64,000 nucleotides of DNA from assembly GCF_009299835.1 (NCBI RefSeq), contig NZ_VKCZ01000019.1:1-64000 (forward strand), written 5' to 3'. The translations under genes and the position numbers were made by a program. This document shows, piece after piece, positions 16,366 to 24,964 of the stretch. The notes beneath the pieces are model-generated. The model was given only the letters and a program-made list of their open reading frames with translations. It was not told the origin of the DNA and made no database searches. The stretch comes from Microlunatus speluncae (GTDB lineage Bacteria; Actinomycetota; Actinomycetes; Propionibacteriales; Propionibacteriaceae). The stretch's first letter is position 1. Each line of letters starts with the position of its first letter.

Positions 16366-16770
16366 ATGTCAACGTCATCGGACGTACTGGAACTGCTGGA
16401 TCGGTGGGCGTCGGCGGAGCAGGCCGGGGACGCGGCCGCACTGGAGTCGGTGCTGGCCGCCGACTTCGCCGGTGTGGGTCCGGCCGGGTTCGTGCTGACC
16501 CGGGACCAGTGGCTGGTCCGCTTCGCCAACGGCCTGCACAACGACGCGTTCGCCGTCCAGGAGCCGCAGGTCCGGGAGTTCGGCGATGCGGCGGCGGTGA
16601 TCGCCGTGCTGGAGCAGCAGACGCACTTCGGCGGCCAGGACAACTCGGGCCGGTTCCGGCTGAGCCTGCTGGTGGTCCGCGACGCTGATCAATGGCGACT
16701 GGCCGGGGTGCACATCGGGCTGCTGCAGTTGCCTCCGGGTGCGGGTCTGGGCCCGGGGACGGGGAACTGA
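16366..16770 (+). CDS. NTF2-like / DUF4440 family protein
   Basis: 134 residues with the cone-shaped NTF2 fold pattern: an N-terminal helix (LELLDRWASAEQAGDAAALE), the ADFAGVGPAGFVLTRDQW turn, and a C-terminal strand pair (FRLSLLVVRDADQWRLAGVH). Members are small enzymes or ligand-binding proteins; no catalytic assignment is possible here. AGGAGG lies six bases before the ATG. The next gene starts 2 bp after the stop, so the two are co-transcribed with the oxidoreductase and possibly controlled by the divergent TetR. Confidence 0.83.
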   Translation: MSTSSDVLELLDRWASAEQAGDAAALESVLAADFAGVGPAGFVLTRDQWLVRFANGLHNDAFAVQEPQVREFGDAAAVIAVLEQQTHFGGQDNSGRFRLSLLVVRDADQWRLAGVHIGLLQLPPGAGLGPGTGN

Positions 16771-16772
16771 TC

Positions 16773-17693
16773 ATGACCAAGGGAATGCGGCTCAGCATCA
16801 GCCTGAGCAACCAGTCCTGGGCCGAAGGGCCGACGGGACTGCGGGCGAATCTGATCAAGGTCGCCGAGGCCGCCGACGCGGCGGGCATCGACACGCTCTG
16901 GGTGCCGGACCATCTGCTCCAGGCCGACCCGACCGTGTCGCCGGACGCCACCGACATGCTGGAGGCGTACACGACGCTGGGCTTCCTGGCGGCGCGGACC
17001 GAACGCGTCCGGCTGGGCACGATGGTCACCGGGGTCACCTTCCGGGCACCGGCGCTGTTGATCAAGGCGGTGACCAGCCTGGATGTGCTGTCCGGCGGCC
17101 GGGCCTGGCTCGGCATCGGCGCCGGCTACCACGGTGGCGAGGCCGACCGGATGGGGCTGGAGATGCCGCCGGTGGCGGAGCGGTTCGTGCGGCTGGAGGA
17201 GACGATCCAGCTGGCGCTGCAGATGTGGCGGGGTGACGAGTCGCCGTTCGAGGGCCGGCAGCTCAAGCTGTCCGGCCCGGCCGGGAGCCCGTTGCCGCTG
17301 AGCGCTCCGCATCCGCCGATCCTGATCGGCGGCGACGGGGAGAAGAAGACGCTACGGCTGGTCGCGCGGTACGCCGACGCGTGCAACCTGTTCGACATCC
17401 CCGACGGCGGCCAGACCGTGCGGCGCAAGCTGGCCGTGCTGGCCCGGCACTGCGCCGACGTCGGCCGGCCGTACGGCGAGATCGTGAAGACGATCGGCAC
17501 CCGGTTGCTGCCGGGGGAGTCCAGCGACGACTTCGTCCGCCGAATGGAAGCCCACGCCGCCCTCGGCTTCGATCAGGTCGGCCTGGTCAGCTCGCAGGCC
17601 TGGACCCCGGAAACCCTGGCCGTGCTGGCCGAGGCCGTACCCAAGCTGGCCCAACTCGAACCGACCCCCTCCGCGCCGACTTGTCAGAACTGA
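16773..17693 (+). CDS. LLM-class F420-dependent oxidoreductase with repeat-derived C-terminus
   Basis: 306 residues, a luciferase-like TIM barrel: ISLSNQSWAEGP at the N-terminus, TLWVPDHLLQADP near residue 40, RVRLGTMVTGVTFR near 75, and GRAWLGIGAGYHGGEADRMG near 110. These fit the F420-dependent flavin-independent reductase branch. The ATG at 16773 is preferred over earlier in-frame starts because it directly follows the NTF2-like gene. The last four residues and the stop (TCQN*) are encoded by a palindromic repeat (17676-17729), which therefore ends both the protein and, probably, the transcript. Confidence 0.88.
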   Translation: MTKGMRLSISLSNQSWAEGPTGLRANLIKVAEAADAAGIDTLWVPDHLLQADPTVSPDATDMLEAYTTLGFLAARTERVRLGTMVTGVTFRAPALLIKAVTSLDVLSGGRAWLGIGAGYHGGEADRMGLEMPPVAERFVRLEETIQLALQMWRGDESPFEGRQLKLSGPAGSPLPLSAPHPPILIGGDGEKKTLRLVARYADACNLFDIPDGGQTVRRKLAVLARHCADVGRPYGEIVKTIGTRLLPGESSDDFVRRMEAHAALGFDQVGLVSSQAWTPETLAVLAEAVPKLAQLEPTPSAPTCQN

Positions 17694-17729
17694 GTTGTGC
17701 CATAGGGCTTCTCAGTTCTGACAACTCGG
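17676..17729. repeat. 54-bp palindromic repeat, family A copy 1 (convergent gene junction)
   Basis: Arms TTGTCAGAACTGAG (17681-17694) and CTCAGTTCTGACAA (17711-17724) are perfectly inverted around a 16-base loop, and an outer CCGAC/CTCGG pair extends the stem. It lies between the convergent oxidoreductase and NCS1 permease genes and gives the oxidoreductase its TGA. Likely a bidirectional terminator of repeat origin. Confidence 0.88.
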
Positions 17730-17731
17730 CG

Positions 17732-19225
17732 TCATTGGGGGAGTTCCTGGCGGGCGATGGTGCGGCGGGCGAAGATCAGGTAGCCGACGAAGCCGATCAC
17801 CAGGGCGACGGCGACGCCGAGGTTGGCACCGGCCCAGTCGCCCTCCCGGCCGCCGATCGGGCCGAGCAGATAGCCCTGCCAGCCGAGCCAGGGTGCGGCG
17901 GCGTTGGTGACCAGGCCCCAGCCGAGCAGCGTGCCGGTGACGATCAAGATCACCGGCAGGGCCCGGACATCGCCGTAGCGGCCGTCGGTGCGATAGAGAT
18001 CCTGCTCGACATAGTCGGCCCGGCGCAGCGCGATGTCGGCGACCATGATCCCGCACCAGGCGGCGACCGGGACGCCGAGCGTGATCAGGAAGCCCTGGAA
18101 CGGACCGAGGAAATCGCTGGCGAAGAAGACGATGTAGATCGAGCCGATGATCATCAGGCAGCCGTCGATGCCGGCCGCGACCCAGCGTGGCGCGCGCAGT
18201 CCGGCACTGAGCAGGGCCAGGCCGGAGGAATAGATGTCGAGTACGGCGCCGCCGACCAGGCCGAGCACCGCGACGACCACGAACGGGATCAGGAACCAGG
18301 CCGGCAGCACCGTGGTCAGCGCGCCGATCGGGTCGCTGCCGATCCCGGTGCTGAGGTCGGCGGACGAGCCGGCCAGCAGCACGCCGAAGATCAACAGCAG
18401 CACCGGTGCCAGGGCAGCGCCGAAGGTGGTCCAGCCGACCACGGCCGGACCGCTGGACGACCGGGGCAGATAGCGGGAGTAGTCGGCGGCGAGATTCACC
18501 CAGCCGAGACCGAACCCGGTCATCATGAAGACCAGGGCGCCGATCACCTGCGGCGTCGTGCCGGCGGGCAGGGAGCCGACCGTGGCCAGGTTGACCTGAT
18601 TCAGCACCAGGATCGCGTACACGATGGTCAGCGCGCCGGTGATCACCGTGATCACCACCTGCAACCGCATGATCAGGGTGAAGCCGAAGACGCCGCTGAC
18701 GAAGATCAACGCGGCGACGACGATCAGCGCGACGATCTTGGTCGCGGTCCCACCGTGCCAGCCGAGCGCGGTGAACACGGTCGACGTCGCCAGCACCGCG
18801 AGCGAGGTCAACGCGGTCTCCCAGCCGACGGTCAGCAGCCAGGAGAGCACGGCCGGGATCCGGCCGCCGCGGACCCCGAACGCCGCCCGGGTCAGCACCA
18901 TGGTCGGCGCCGACCCGCGTTTGCCGGCCAGCGAGACGAACCCGCAGAGGGCGAACGAGATCACGATGCCGACGATCCCCACGGCGATCGCCTGTGGCGC
19001 CGAGATGCCGAAGCCGAGGACGAAGGAGCCGTAGCTGATCCCGAACACGGAGACATTGGCGCCGAACCAGGGCCAGAACAGGCCGCGCGGCCGGCCCTTC
19101 CGCTCGGCTTCGGCGATCGGATTGAGGGCGTTGGTCTCGATCCCGCCGAACACGCGGGACGATCGGCCGCCGGGTCCGGACCGGGCCGGATCGGACTGGG
19201 AACCTGACTGCGCTGAGTCGGTCAT
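17732..19225 (-). CDS. NCS1 family nucleobase/cytosine permease
   Basis: 497 residues with about 12 membrane helices. The start FGGIETNALNPIAEAERKGR leads into FWPWFGANVSVFGISYGSF, the conserved NCS1 opening. GLGWVNLAADYSRYLPR near residue 250 is the purine/cytosine permease signature, and VEQDLYRTDGRYGDV lies in a late loop. It imports a nucleobase, hydantoin or related compound with Na+ or H+; the substrate cannot be read from sequence. No clear ribosome-binding site; a CATGAT element six bases upstream of the ATG may be the -10 of a leaderless transcript. The stop lies a few bases outside the palindromic repeat. Confidence 0.88.
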   Translation of the reverse strand: MTDSAQSGSQSDPARSGPGGRSSRVFGGIETNALNPIAEAERKGRPRGLFWPWFGANVSVFGISYGSFVLGFGISAPQAIAVGIVGIVISFALCGFVSLAGKRGSAPTMVLTRAAFGVRGGRIPAVLSWLLTVGWETALTSLAVLATSTVFTALGWHGGTATKIVALIVVAALIFVSGVFGFTLIMRLQVVITVITGALTIVYAILVLNQVNLATVGSLPAGTTPQVIGALVFMMTGFGLGWVNLAADYSRYLPRSSSGPAVVGWTTFGAALAPVLLLIFGVLLAGSSADLSTGIGSDPIGALTTVLPAWFLIPFVVVAVLGLVGGAVLDIYSSGLALLSAGLRAPRWVAAGIDGCLMIIGSIYIVFFASDFLGPFQGFLITLGVPVAAWCGIMVADIALRRADYVEQDLYRTDGRYGDVRALPVILIVTGTLLGWGLVTNAAAPWLGWQGYLLGPIGGREGDWAGANLGVAVALVIGFVGYLIFARRTIARQELPQ

Positions 19226-19297
19226 GAGGTGATCATGACACGCGGGTGCTCCGCCCGGCCGGGGATGGTGCTGTCGGTCCTCGCCGGGAATCTCGCC

Positions 19298-19353
19298 GAC
19301 CCGTCAGATCCGCTGCGACACGCCGTCAAAAGGGCCGCGGAAGTGACGGGTCA
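19298..19353. repeat. 55-bp palindromic repeat, family B copy 1
   Basis: GACCCGTCA (19298-19306) pairs with TGACGGGTC (19344-19352), with further pairing inside (ATCCGC / GCGGAA). It closely matches 51611-51666. On the minus strand its edge reads TGACCCGTCA, whose TGA is the stop codon of the LtaS-like gene. Confidence 0.85.
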
Positions 19354-21324
19354 GCGGGGGGTGGGGGTGGGGGTGCGGAGGTCGGTGTAGAGGCGGTCGA
19401 CCTGGCGGCGCCATTGCAGCGCCTCGGCGCGGTAGCGGGCCAGGTCTTCCGGCGGGGTCGAGGCCGCCAGGTTGGTGGTCTCGCCCGGGTCGGCGGCGAG
19501 ATCGAAGACCTCGTCGGGGCGGAAGTCGTAGTGGTGGATGTACTTCCGGGTTCCTTCGATCCGGGCCAGACAGCGGGCTTCCTCGAAGCAACTGATCATG
19601 ACCGGCGGCCGAGAGGCCTTGCTGAGCAGCGACGGCGACCGGTAGCCGCCGCCGGTGCCGGTGCTGATCCGGTAGCCGAGCAGGTCGGTGACGGTCGGCA
19701 GGATCGCCGGGTGCTGCACCGGTGTCGTCACCCGCTGACCGCCGCCGGCCCGCTGCGGATCGTGGATGATCAAGGGCACCTGGACGCCCTCCTGATAGAT
19801 CGTGTTGTCGTGCTGGCGCAGGTCGTGCTCGCCGAATCCCTCGCCGTGATCACCGGTGATCACGAACACGGTGTCGTCGTAGAGCCCGAGCTCCTTGAAC
19901 TGCTGGATCACCTGGCCGACGAAGCGATCCTGGTAGCGCAGCCCGTTCAGATAGTCGTTCAGCTCCGGGTCGTCGGACAGGTGTTCGGTCTCGAAGCCGT
20001 CCGGCAGCTTGTAGTCGTGGTGCGCGGTGACGGTCAGATAGCCGAGCAGGAACGGGTTCTTCCGGTTGCGTTCGATCCACTCCCGGCTCGGCTGCAGCAT
20101 CACGTCGTCCTCGTAGCCGAAGTAGTTCGCCTCCGAGAAGCCTTCCTTCGGCAGGTCCTCCAGCCCGTAGAACTCGTCGAAGCCGAACTGTCCGGTGATC
20201 ACATCGCGGCGCCGGTCGTACGACTCGGTGGCGGACTGGAAGAAGGCCGAGCGGTAGTCCTGCTGGCCGAGCAACTCGGGCAGGCACCGGGCGGCCACGC
20301 CGCGGCCACCGGTCCCGTCGCCGCCGGCCTCGCTGTTCTGGGTGTCCATCGGCGGTTCGACGCCGCAGTAGGTCGCGGTGAGCGACTTCGAGGTGTGCGG
20401 CATCACGGCGTAGGCCTGCTCGGCCACCAGGCTCGACTCGGCCAGCGCGGCCAGATTCGGGGTGATCGCGAGGTCATCGGTGTACGGCGCGGTGGAGATC
20501 GCCCGCTGGGACTCGAGGGTGATGATCACCACGTTGCGGCGCTGCGTCTTCGGGCCGGCGGTCAGCCCGGTGTCGGTCGGCGGGACGATCGTGGCCGGCT
20601 CGGGCAGGTCCCGTGGCTTGGTCGCGGCGGAGTCCTCCAGGCCGCTGAGGCCGACCGCGAGCACCGGGGCGCGGGAGAAGTAGCTGGGGGAGGACGGCCC
20701 GCTGTAGCAGGAGCCGAGCAGCAGCGCGGTGGTCAGCGCGGCGACCGGGATCAGCGGCCGCCCGGTCGCCCGGCCGGCCCTGGCCGGACCCCGACCGATG
20801 ATCAACCGGGTGATCACGGCCGGACCGGCGATCGCGTACCCGACGGCGCCGATCAGCAGCAGCACGACCTCGGGGCGGATCTCGGCGGCGACCAGGCCGG
20901 AGATCTCGCCGGCCGAGCCCAGCGCCGAGATCAGCCGTTCCAGGGTCAGCGGTGATCCGGTGCGCTGGAAGTAGACGTGGAAGCCGGTGCTGACCGCGGC
21001 GACGACGATCGCGGACAGGTGCATGATCATGAACGCGATCGGCCGGGCCGGAGTCCGCCGGCCGATTGTGGCGATGATCACAAGCCAAGCCAGCCCGAAT
21101 CCGGCGCCGAACATCAGATCGGAGCTGAGTTGGTCGAGCCACTCCAGTGGTCCGGGCAGGCCGCGCCGGCTCATCCGGATGATCTTCAGCACGATGCCGT
21201 ACCCGGCCAGCGGGATCAGCAAAGTGGCTAGATATAAGGCGGTTCGACGATCCAACCAGCAGATCCGGGTGCGGTTCTGGTGATCGTCGGCAGCGGTCGA
21301 ACGGCTCGTCGGCTCGGCGGTCAT
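19351..21324 (-). CDS. LtaS-like sulfatase-fold membrane enzyme (phosphoglycerol/phosphatidyl transferase type)
   Basis: 657 residues. About four or five membrane helices lie in the first 220 residues (YLATLLIPLAGYGIVLKII, LMFGAGFGLAWLVIIATIG and others), followed by an extracellular sulfatase-like domain. NVVIITLESQRA gives the first metal ligand (Glu). VMPHTSKSLTATYCG near 315 holds the nucleophile Thr or Ser, and VITGDHGEGFGEHD near 500 the Asp/His metal pair. This is the architecture of lipoteichoic acid synthase and related phosphotransferases; the substrate in this organism is unknown. The ATG at 21324 is chosen because TACGGT lies seven bases upstream. Its TGA is provided by the family B repeat. 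Confidence 0.85.
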   Translation of the reverse strand: MTAEPTSRSTAADDHQNRTRICWLDRRTALYLATLLIPLAGYGIVLKIIRMSRRGLPGPLEWLDQLSSDLMFGAGFGLAWLVIIATIGRRTPARPIAFMIMHLSAIVVAAVSTGFHVYFQRTGSPLTLERLISALGSAGEISGLVAAEIRPEVVLLLIGAVGYAIAGPAVITRLIIGRGPARAGRATGRPLIPVAALTTALLLGSCYSGPSSPSYFSRAPVLAVGLSGLEDSAATKPRDLPEPATIVPPTDTGLTAGPKTQRRNVVIITLESQRAISTAPYTDDLAITPNLAALAESSLVAEQAYAVMPHTSKSLTATYCGVEPPMDTQNSEAGGDGTGGRGVAARCLPELLGQQDYRSAFFQSATESYDRRRDVITGQFGFDEFYGLEDLPKEGFSEANYFGYEDDVMLQPSREWIERNRKNPFLLGYLTVTAHHDYKLPDGFETEHLSDDPELNDYLNGLRYQDRFVGQVIQQFKELGLYDDTVFVITGDHGEGFGEHDLRQHDNTIYQEGVQVPLIIHDPQRAGGGQRVTTPVQHPAILPTVTDLLGYRISTGTGGGYRSPSLLSKASRPPVMISCFEEARCLARIEGTRKYIHHYDFRPDEVFDLAADPGETTNLAASTPPEDLARYRAEALQWRRQVDRLYTDLRTPTPTPR

Positions 21325-21367
21325 CGATGCCACCGTACCAACCGGTGGTGAACCGTTCGCCCAGTGG

Positions 21368-22768
21368 TTACCCGGCGGTCGCGGTCCGTTCGGAGCGCCT
21401 GAAGATCAGGATCAGTGCCGCGACCAAGATCGCCAGGCCGAGCAGGGCGGTGGTGGACGCGATCAGGTTCTGCGCCGGCGACCAGGTCAGCTCCACGTCG
21501 GCGCCACCCGGCAGTTGTTTGTACGGCGCCACCACGACCCAGCCGACGAACGCCCAGCCGAGGATCTGGAACCACAACGGAAGCCGCCGCGGTGGGCCCA
21601 CCTGCCGCGACAGCAGCGGACCGGCCAGGCAGAGCCCGAGCGGCACGATCCAGACGAAGTGGTGGCTCCAGGAGACCGGCGAGGCGAGCAACCCGGCCAG
21701 CCCGCACAGGGCCACCCCGAAGCCGGTCATCCCGCGCCGGTGCCAGAGCAGGCCGACCCAGGCCCCGAGCAGCGCCACCAGCCCGCAGGCGACCAGCGCG
21801 ATCAGCTGGCTCGGCCGCCCGATGCCGAGCACCCGGACCACATCGGCCATCACCGACTGGTTGGTGAAGTAGACGAAGCTGTTGCCCAGCCCGGTGTCGC
21901 CGTGGGCCAGCCGGCCCCAGAAGTCCAGCGAGGTCCGCGGCACGACGACGGCCGTCACCAGCGTCACCGCCGCAGCGGTGCCGATGCTGACCAGGCCGGC
22001 CCGGCGCTCCGCGTCCAGGCCCTTGCGGCCGGCGCCGAGCAGGAACAGCCAGAAGATGGCCGGGGTCAGCTTGACCGCCGCCGCCAGCCCGGTCAGCACA
22101 CCGGGCGGCAGCAGCCGCCGGCCGGGCAGGATCCGCGGCCCGGGGACGAGATCGAGGATGACCAGGGCGGCCAGGAAGATCCCGACCTGGCCGAAGCTCA
22201 GGGTCTGGTTCACCGGCTCGGCGATGAAGATCACCGCGGCGCCGATCAGCGCCAGCCGAGCGCCGCCGAGCCCGAAACGGTGCAGGATCGCGAGGATCGC
22301 CAGCACTCCGCCGATGGTCCAGGCGACCTCGACCACGCCGAGCGGCAGCAGCGACAGCGGCACCGCCAGCAGTGCGGCGAAGGGCGGATAGAGAAACGGC
22401 AGCGAGCCGGGCAGATGGTACGGGTCACCGCCCTCGAGCAGCGTCTTGCCCGCGAGCCGGTAGACCTCGAGGTCGACCATCACCGGGTTCCACGGAAACA
22501 GGGTGCCGCCGCGGAACGAGGTCGAGCCGACGTAGAGGCCGATCAGGACCGCCGGCAGGCAGATCAGGAACCCGGTCAGCAAGCGGCGCCAGGTCAGCGG
22601 CGGGCCGGCCTCCGGGCCGGTGAACGGATCGGACGGGTGCGGTCGGTCCCGGTCCGGCCGCGGTGCCCCCGGTCGCCCCGAGCCGCGAGGCCCGGACCCC
22701 CGTCGCCCCGAGCCCGGACGCGTCGACCCGGACCGAGGCGCGCCCGGTCTGCGTGTTGACGTGCCCAT
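21368..22768 (-). CDS. GT87-family polyprenyl-phosphate-mannose-dependent mannosyltransferase
   Basis: 466 residues with about ten membrane helices. The cytoplasmic N-terminus (about 55 residues) is almost all Arg, Gly, Pro and Ser. The first extracellular loop contains DLEVYRLAGKTLLEGGDPY near residue 98, with the DxE-type acidic motif and GGDPY typical of GT87/DUF2029 (PimE-like) enzymes. FVYFTNQSVMADVVR near 300 and SPVSWSHHFVW near 365 are further conserved spots. These enzymes add mannose from a polyprenyl carrier to lipid-linked glycans outside the membrane. It sits next to the LtaS-like enzyme on the same strand, so the two may act on the same envelope polymer (inference). Confidence 0.85.
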   Translation of the reverse strand: MGTSTRRPGAPRSGSTRPGSGRRGSGPRGSGRPGAPRPDRDRPHPSDPFTGPEAGPPLTWRRLLTGFLICLPAVLIGLYVGSTSFRGGTLFPWNPVMVDLEVYRLAGKTLLEGGDPYHLPGSLPFLYPPFAALLAVPLSLLPLGVVEVAWTIGGVLAILAILHRFGLGGARLALIGAAVIFIAEPVNQTLSFGQVGIFLAALVILDLVPGPRILPGRRLLPPGVLTGLAAAVKLTPAIFWLFLLGAGRKGLDAERRAGLVSIGTAAAVTLVTAVVVPRTSLDFWGRLAHGDTGLGNSFVYFTNQSVMADVVRVLGIGRPSQLIALVACGLVALLGAWVGLLWHRRGMTGFGVALCGLAGLLASPVSWSHHFVWIVPLGLCLAGPLLSRQVGPPRRLPLWFQILGWAFVGWVVVAPYKQLPGGADVELTWSPAQNLIASTTALLGLAILVAALILIFRRSERTATAG

Positions 22769-22881
22769 GGGTCGATCTAACCAGTCCCCGCGACCCAGGG
22801 TGAGCCGAACCCGCGGACCGGCGACGAGTGACGGACGACACGGTTGACCTCAACTCGGCTTCAGGTCGCACCGTTGATCCC

Positions 22882-23865
22882 ATGAAAGCCATCAGACTGC
22901 ACGCCTTCGGCCCGCCCGAGAACCTTCGCCTCGACGACCTGCCCGACCTCGAACCGGACGACGGCGAGGTCCGGATCGCGGTCCGGGCCAGCGGGATCCA
23001 CCTGCTCGACACCGTGCTCCGCCGGGGCGAGACCGGCGGACCGCTGCCGCCCGGCGCGCTGCCCACCGTGCCCGGCCGCGAGGTTGCCGGCACCGTCGAC
23101 CGGGTCGGTGCCGGCGTCGACGACTCCTGGCGCGGGCGCCGGGTGGTCGCCCATCTGGGGTTCGTGCCCGGCGGGTATGCCGAGCAGGCCGTGACCGCGG
23201 TGGACCGCCTGTTCGACCTGGAGGCGCTGCCCGGTCCGGTGACGCCGGCGGACGCGGTGGCGCTGGTCGGCACCGGCCGGACCACTGTCGGCGTGCTGAC
23301 CGGCGCGGCCCTGACGGCCGACGACACGGTGCTGATCCCCGCCGCCGCCGGCGGCATCGGCTGGTTGCTGGTGCAGGCCGCCCGGTCGGCCGGTGCCCGG
23401 GTGATCGCCGCCGCGGGCGGACCGGAGAAGCTCGGCCGGCTGCGCGAGCTCGAGCCCGACGAGTTGATCGACTACAGCCGGCCCGACTGGCCGGATCGGG
23501 TCCAGCAGGCACCGACCGTCGTGCTCGACGGGGTCGGCGGCGACGTCGGCCGCGCCGCCTTCGAGCTGCTCGCGCCCGGCGGCCGGCTGCTGATGTTCGG
23601 CTATTCCTCCGGTACAGCCACCCGGGTGACCACCGACGATCTGGTCGACCGCGGCGTCGGCGCCTCCTGGGGCTTCGGCTTCCCCCGCGGCAGCGGCCCG
23701 GAGGTGCTGCGGCCGTACGTCCTCGAAGCCCTGCGCCGTGCCGCCGCCGACGAGTGGCGCCCCCTGCTGACTTCGTACCCGCTGGCCCAAGCCGCCCAGG
23801 CCCACACCGACCTCGAATCCCGCCGCACCCTCGGCAAGGTCGTCCTCCTCCCCGACCCCTCCTGA
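22882..23865 (+). CDS. NADPH:quinone reductase-like, zinc-free MDR alcohol dehydrogenase
   Basis: 327 residues. The N-terminal GroES-like domain starts MKAIRLHAFGPPENLRLDDL, with PTVPGREVAGTVDRVG near residue 70. The Rossmann domain follows with VLIPAAAGGIGWLLVQAARS near 150 (the A-x-G-x-G-G NADPH site) and DGVGGDVGRAAFELLAPGGR. No zinc-binding cysteines are present, which fits the quinone-oxidoreductase subgroup. The ATG at 22882 opens directly on the domain, and an earlier in-frame ATG at 22828 adds only an unstructured leader. Transcribed divergently from the mannosyltransferase. Confidence 0.9.
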   Translation: MKAIRLHAFGPPENLRLDDLPDLEPDDGEVRIAVRASGIHLLDTVLRRGETGGPLPPGALPTVPGREVAGTVDRVGAGVDDSWRGRRVVAHLGFVPGGYAEQAVTAVDRLFDLEALPGPVTPADAVALVGTGRTTVGVLTGAALTADDTVLIPAAAGGIGWLLVQAARSAGARVIAAAGGPEKLGRLRELEPDELIDYSRPDWPDRVQQAPTVVLDGVGGDVGRAAFELLAPGGRLLMFGYSSGTATRVTTDDLVDRGVGASWGFGFPRGSGPEVLRPYVLEALRRAAADEWRPLLTSYPLAQAAQAHTDLESRRTLGKVVLLPDPS

Positions 23866-23883
23866 CTCCCTAGTGCGTACTGC

Positions 23884-23902
23884 TATAGTGCATGTTGCAC
23901 TA
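23884..23902 (+). promoter_or_regulatory. PadR operator over the -10 box
   Basis: TAGTGCA (23886-23892) and TGCACTA (23896-23902) form a perfect inverted repeat with a 3-bp centre. TATAGT at 23884-23889 is the probable -10. A third half-site, TAGTGC, lies at 23871-23876. The position implies autorepression by the PadR protein encoded 14 bp downstream. Confidence 0.75.
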
Positions 23903-23915
23903 GCAGGAGGTACGG

Positions 23916-24548
23916 ATGGCTCGTGGCCATGATCTGGTCGGTCTCACGGTGTTGGCGATGCTCTCGGTGCGGGACGGGCACCCGTACGAGTTGCAGCGGT
24001 TCATCGTCGAGACGCACAAGGACTACGTCACCGGGCTGCCGCGCAGCCTCTATCACGCGGTCGAACGGCTGACCCGGGACGAACTGATCCAGCCGGCGGA
24101 GACGGTCCGGGACGGGAATCGGCCGGAGCGGACCGTCTACCGGATCACCGACGAGGGCCGGGCCCAGCTGGCCACCCGGCTGCGGACGCTGATCGAGGTG
24201 CCGGAGCTGGATCGGCGGACGTTCGTCGCGGCGGTGTCGCTGCTCGGTTGTCTGCCGGCCGGGTCCGCCCTGGCCGCGCTGCGGACCCGGGCCGCGACGA
24301 TCACCGGCGCGGTCACGGCGCTGACCGGGCAGCTCGCCGCGCTCCGCGAGGAGGGGCTGCCGGATCTGCTGCTGCTCGAGCTGGAGTACGAGCGGGCGGT
24401 GCAGCAGGCCGAGCTCGACTGGATCGGCACCGTGCTGGACCGGATCGAGCGCGGCGACCTCGACTGGTCCGGCACCGTCCGGCTCGACCTCCTGGCCGAC
24501 GTGCTCCGCGAACCCGCCACCGACCAAGACTCAGGGAGGACTTCATGA
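23916..24548 (+). CDS. PadR family transcriptional regulator
   Basis: 210 residues. A winged helix is at about residues 5-85: LVGLTVLAMLSVRDGHPYEL, GLPRSLYHAVERLTRDELIQ, then the wing ERTVYRITDEGRAQL. The long C-terminal helical region (LAALRTRAATITGAVTALTG onward) is the dimerisation domain typical of the longer PadR class. AGGAGG lies six bases before the ATG. Its stop overlaps the next start (ATGA), so it heads a three-gene operon with two small ligand-binding-type proteins. Confidence 0.92.
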   Translation: MARGHDLVGLTVLAMLSVRDGHPYELQRFIVETHKDYVTGLPRSLYHAVERLTRDELIQPAETVRDGNRPERTVYRITDEGRAQLATRLRTLIEVPELDRRTFVAAVSLLGCLPAGSALAALRTRAATITGAVTALTGQLAALREEGLPDLLLLELEYERAVQQAELDWIGTVLDRIERGDLDWSGTVRLDLLADVLREPATDQDSGRTS

Positions 24549-24964
24549 TCAACTTCAGCATGCCGACGCCGCCGACCGAGACGGCCGAGCAGGTGCACCG
24601 GTTGCTGCACCGGCTGACCGAGACCTGGAACGACGGCGACGCCGCCGCCTACGCCGAGCTGTTCACCGAGGACGCCGACTACATCACCTTCTTCGGCCTC
24701 CGGTTGCGCGGCCGGACGGCGATTGAGGAAGGCCACCGCGCGTTGTTCAAGCAGCCGATCAAGCTCGAACCCGACAACGGCAGGGCCGACCTGAAGCCGC
24801 TCGCCGAGGGTGCGGTGTTGATCGTCTCCAGCGGCGGTTCCACCGTCGACGGTCAGGCCGACCCGAGCCGGGACTCGGTCGTGACGCTCACCGCGGTCGA
24901 CACCCCCGACGGTTGGCGGTTCGCCTCGTTCCAGAACACTCGGCGGAGCGATCCCCGTGGCTGA
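24545..24964 (+). CDS. SgcJ/EcaC-type SnoaL-like (NTF2 fold) protein
   Basis: 139 residues. The N-terminal helix VHRLLHRLTETWNDGDAAAYAEL is followed by FTEDADYITFFGLRLRGRTA, the signature of the SgcJ/EcaC group. These are small alpha/beta proteins found in antibiotic and detoxification clusters. GGGAGG is upstream of an ATG that overlaps the PadR stop. The enzymatic role is not predictable from sequence. Confidence 0.85.
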   Translation: MINFSMPTPPTETAEQVHRLLHRLTETWNDGDAAAYAELFTEDADYITFFGLRLRGRTAIEEGHRALFKQPIKLEPDNGRADLKPLAEGAVLIVSSGGSTVDGQADPSRDSVVTLTAVDTPDGWRFASFQNTRRSDPRG

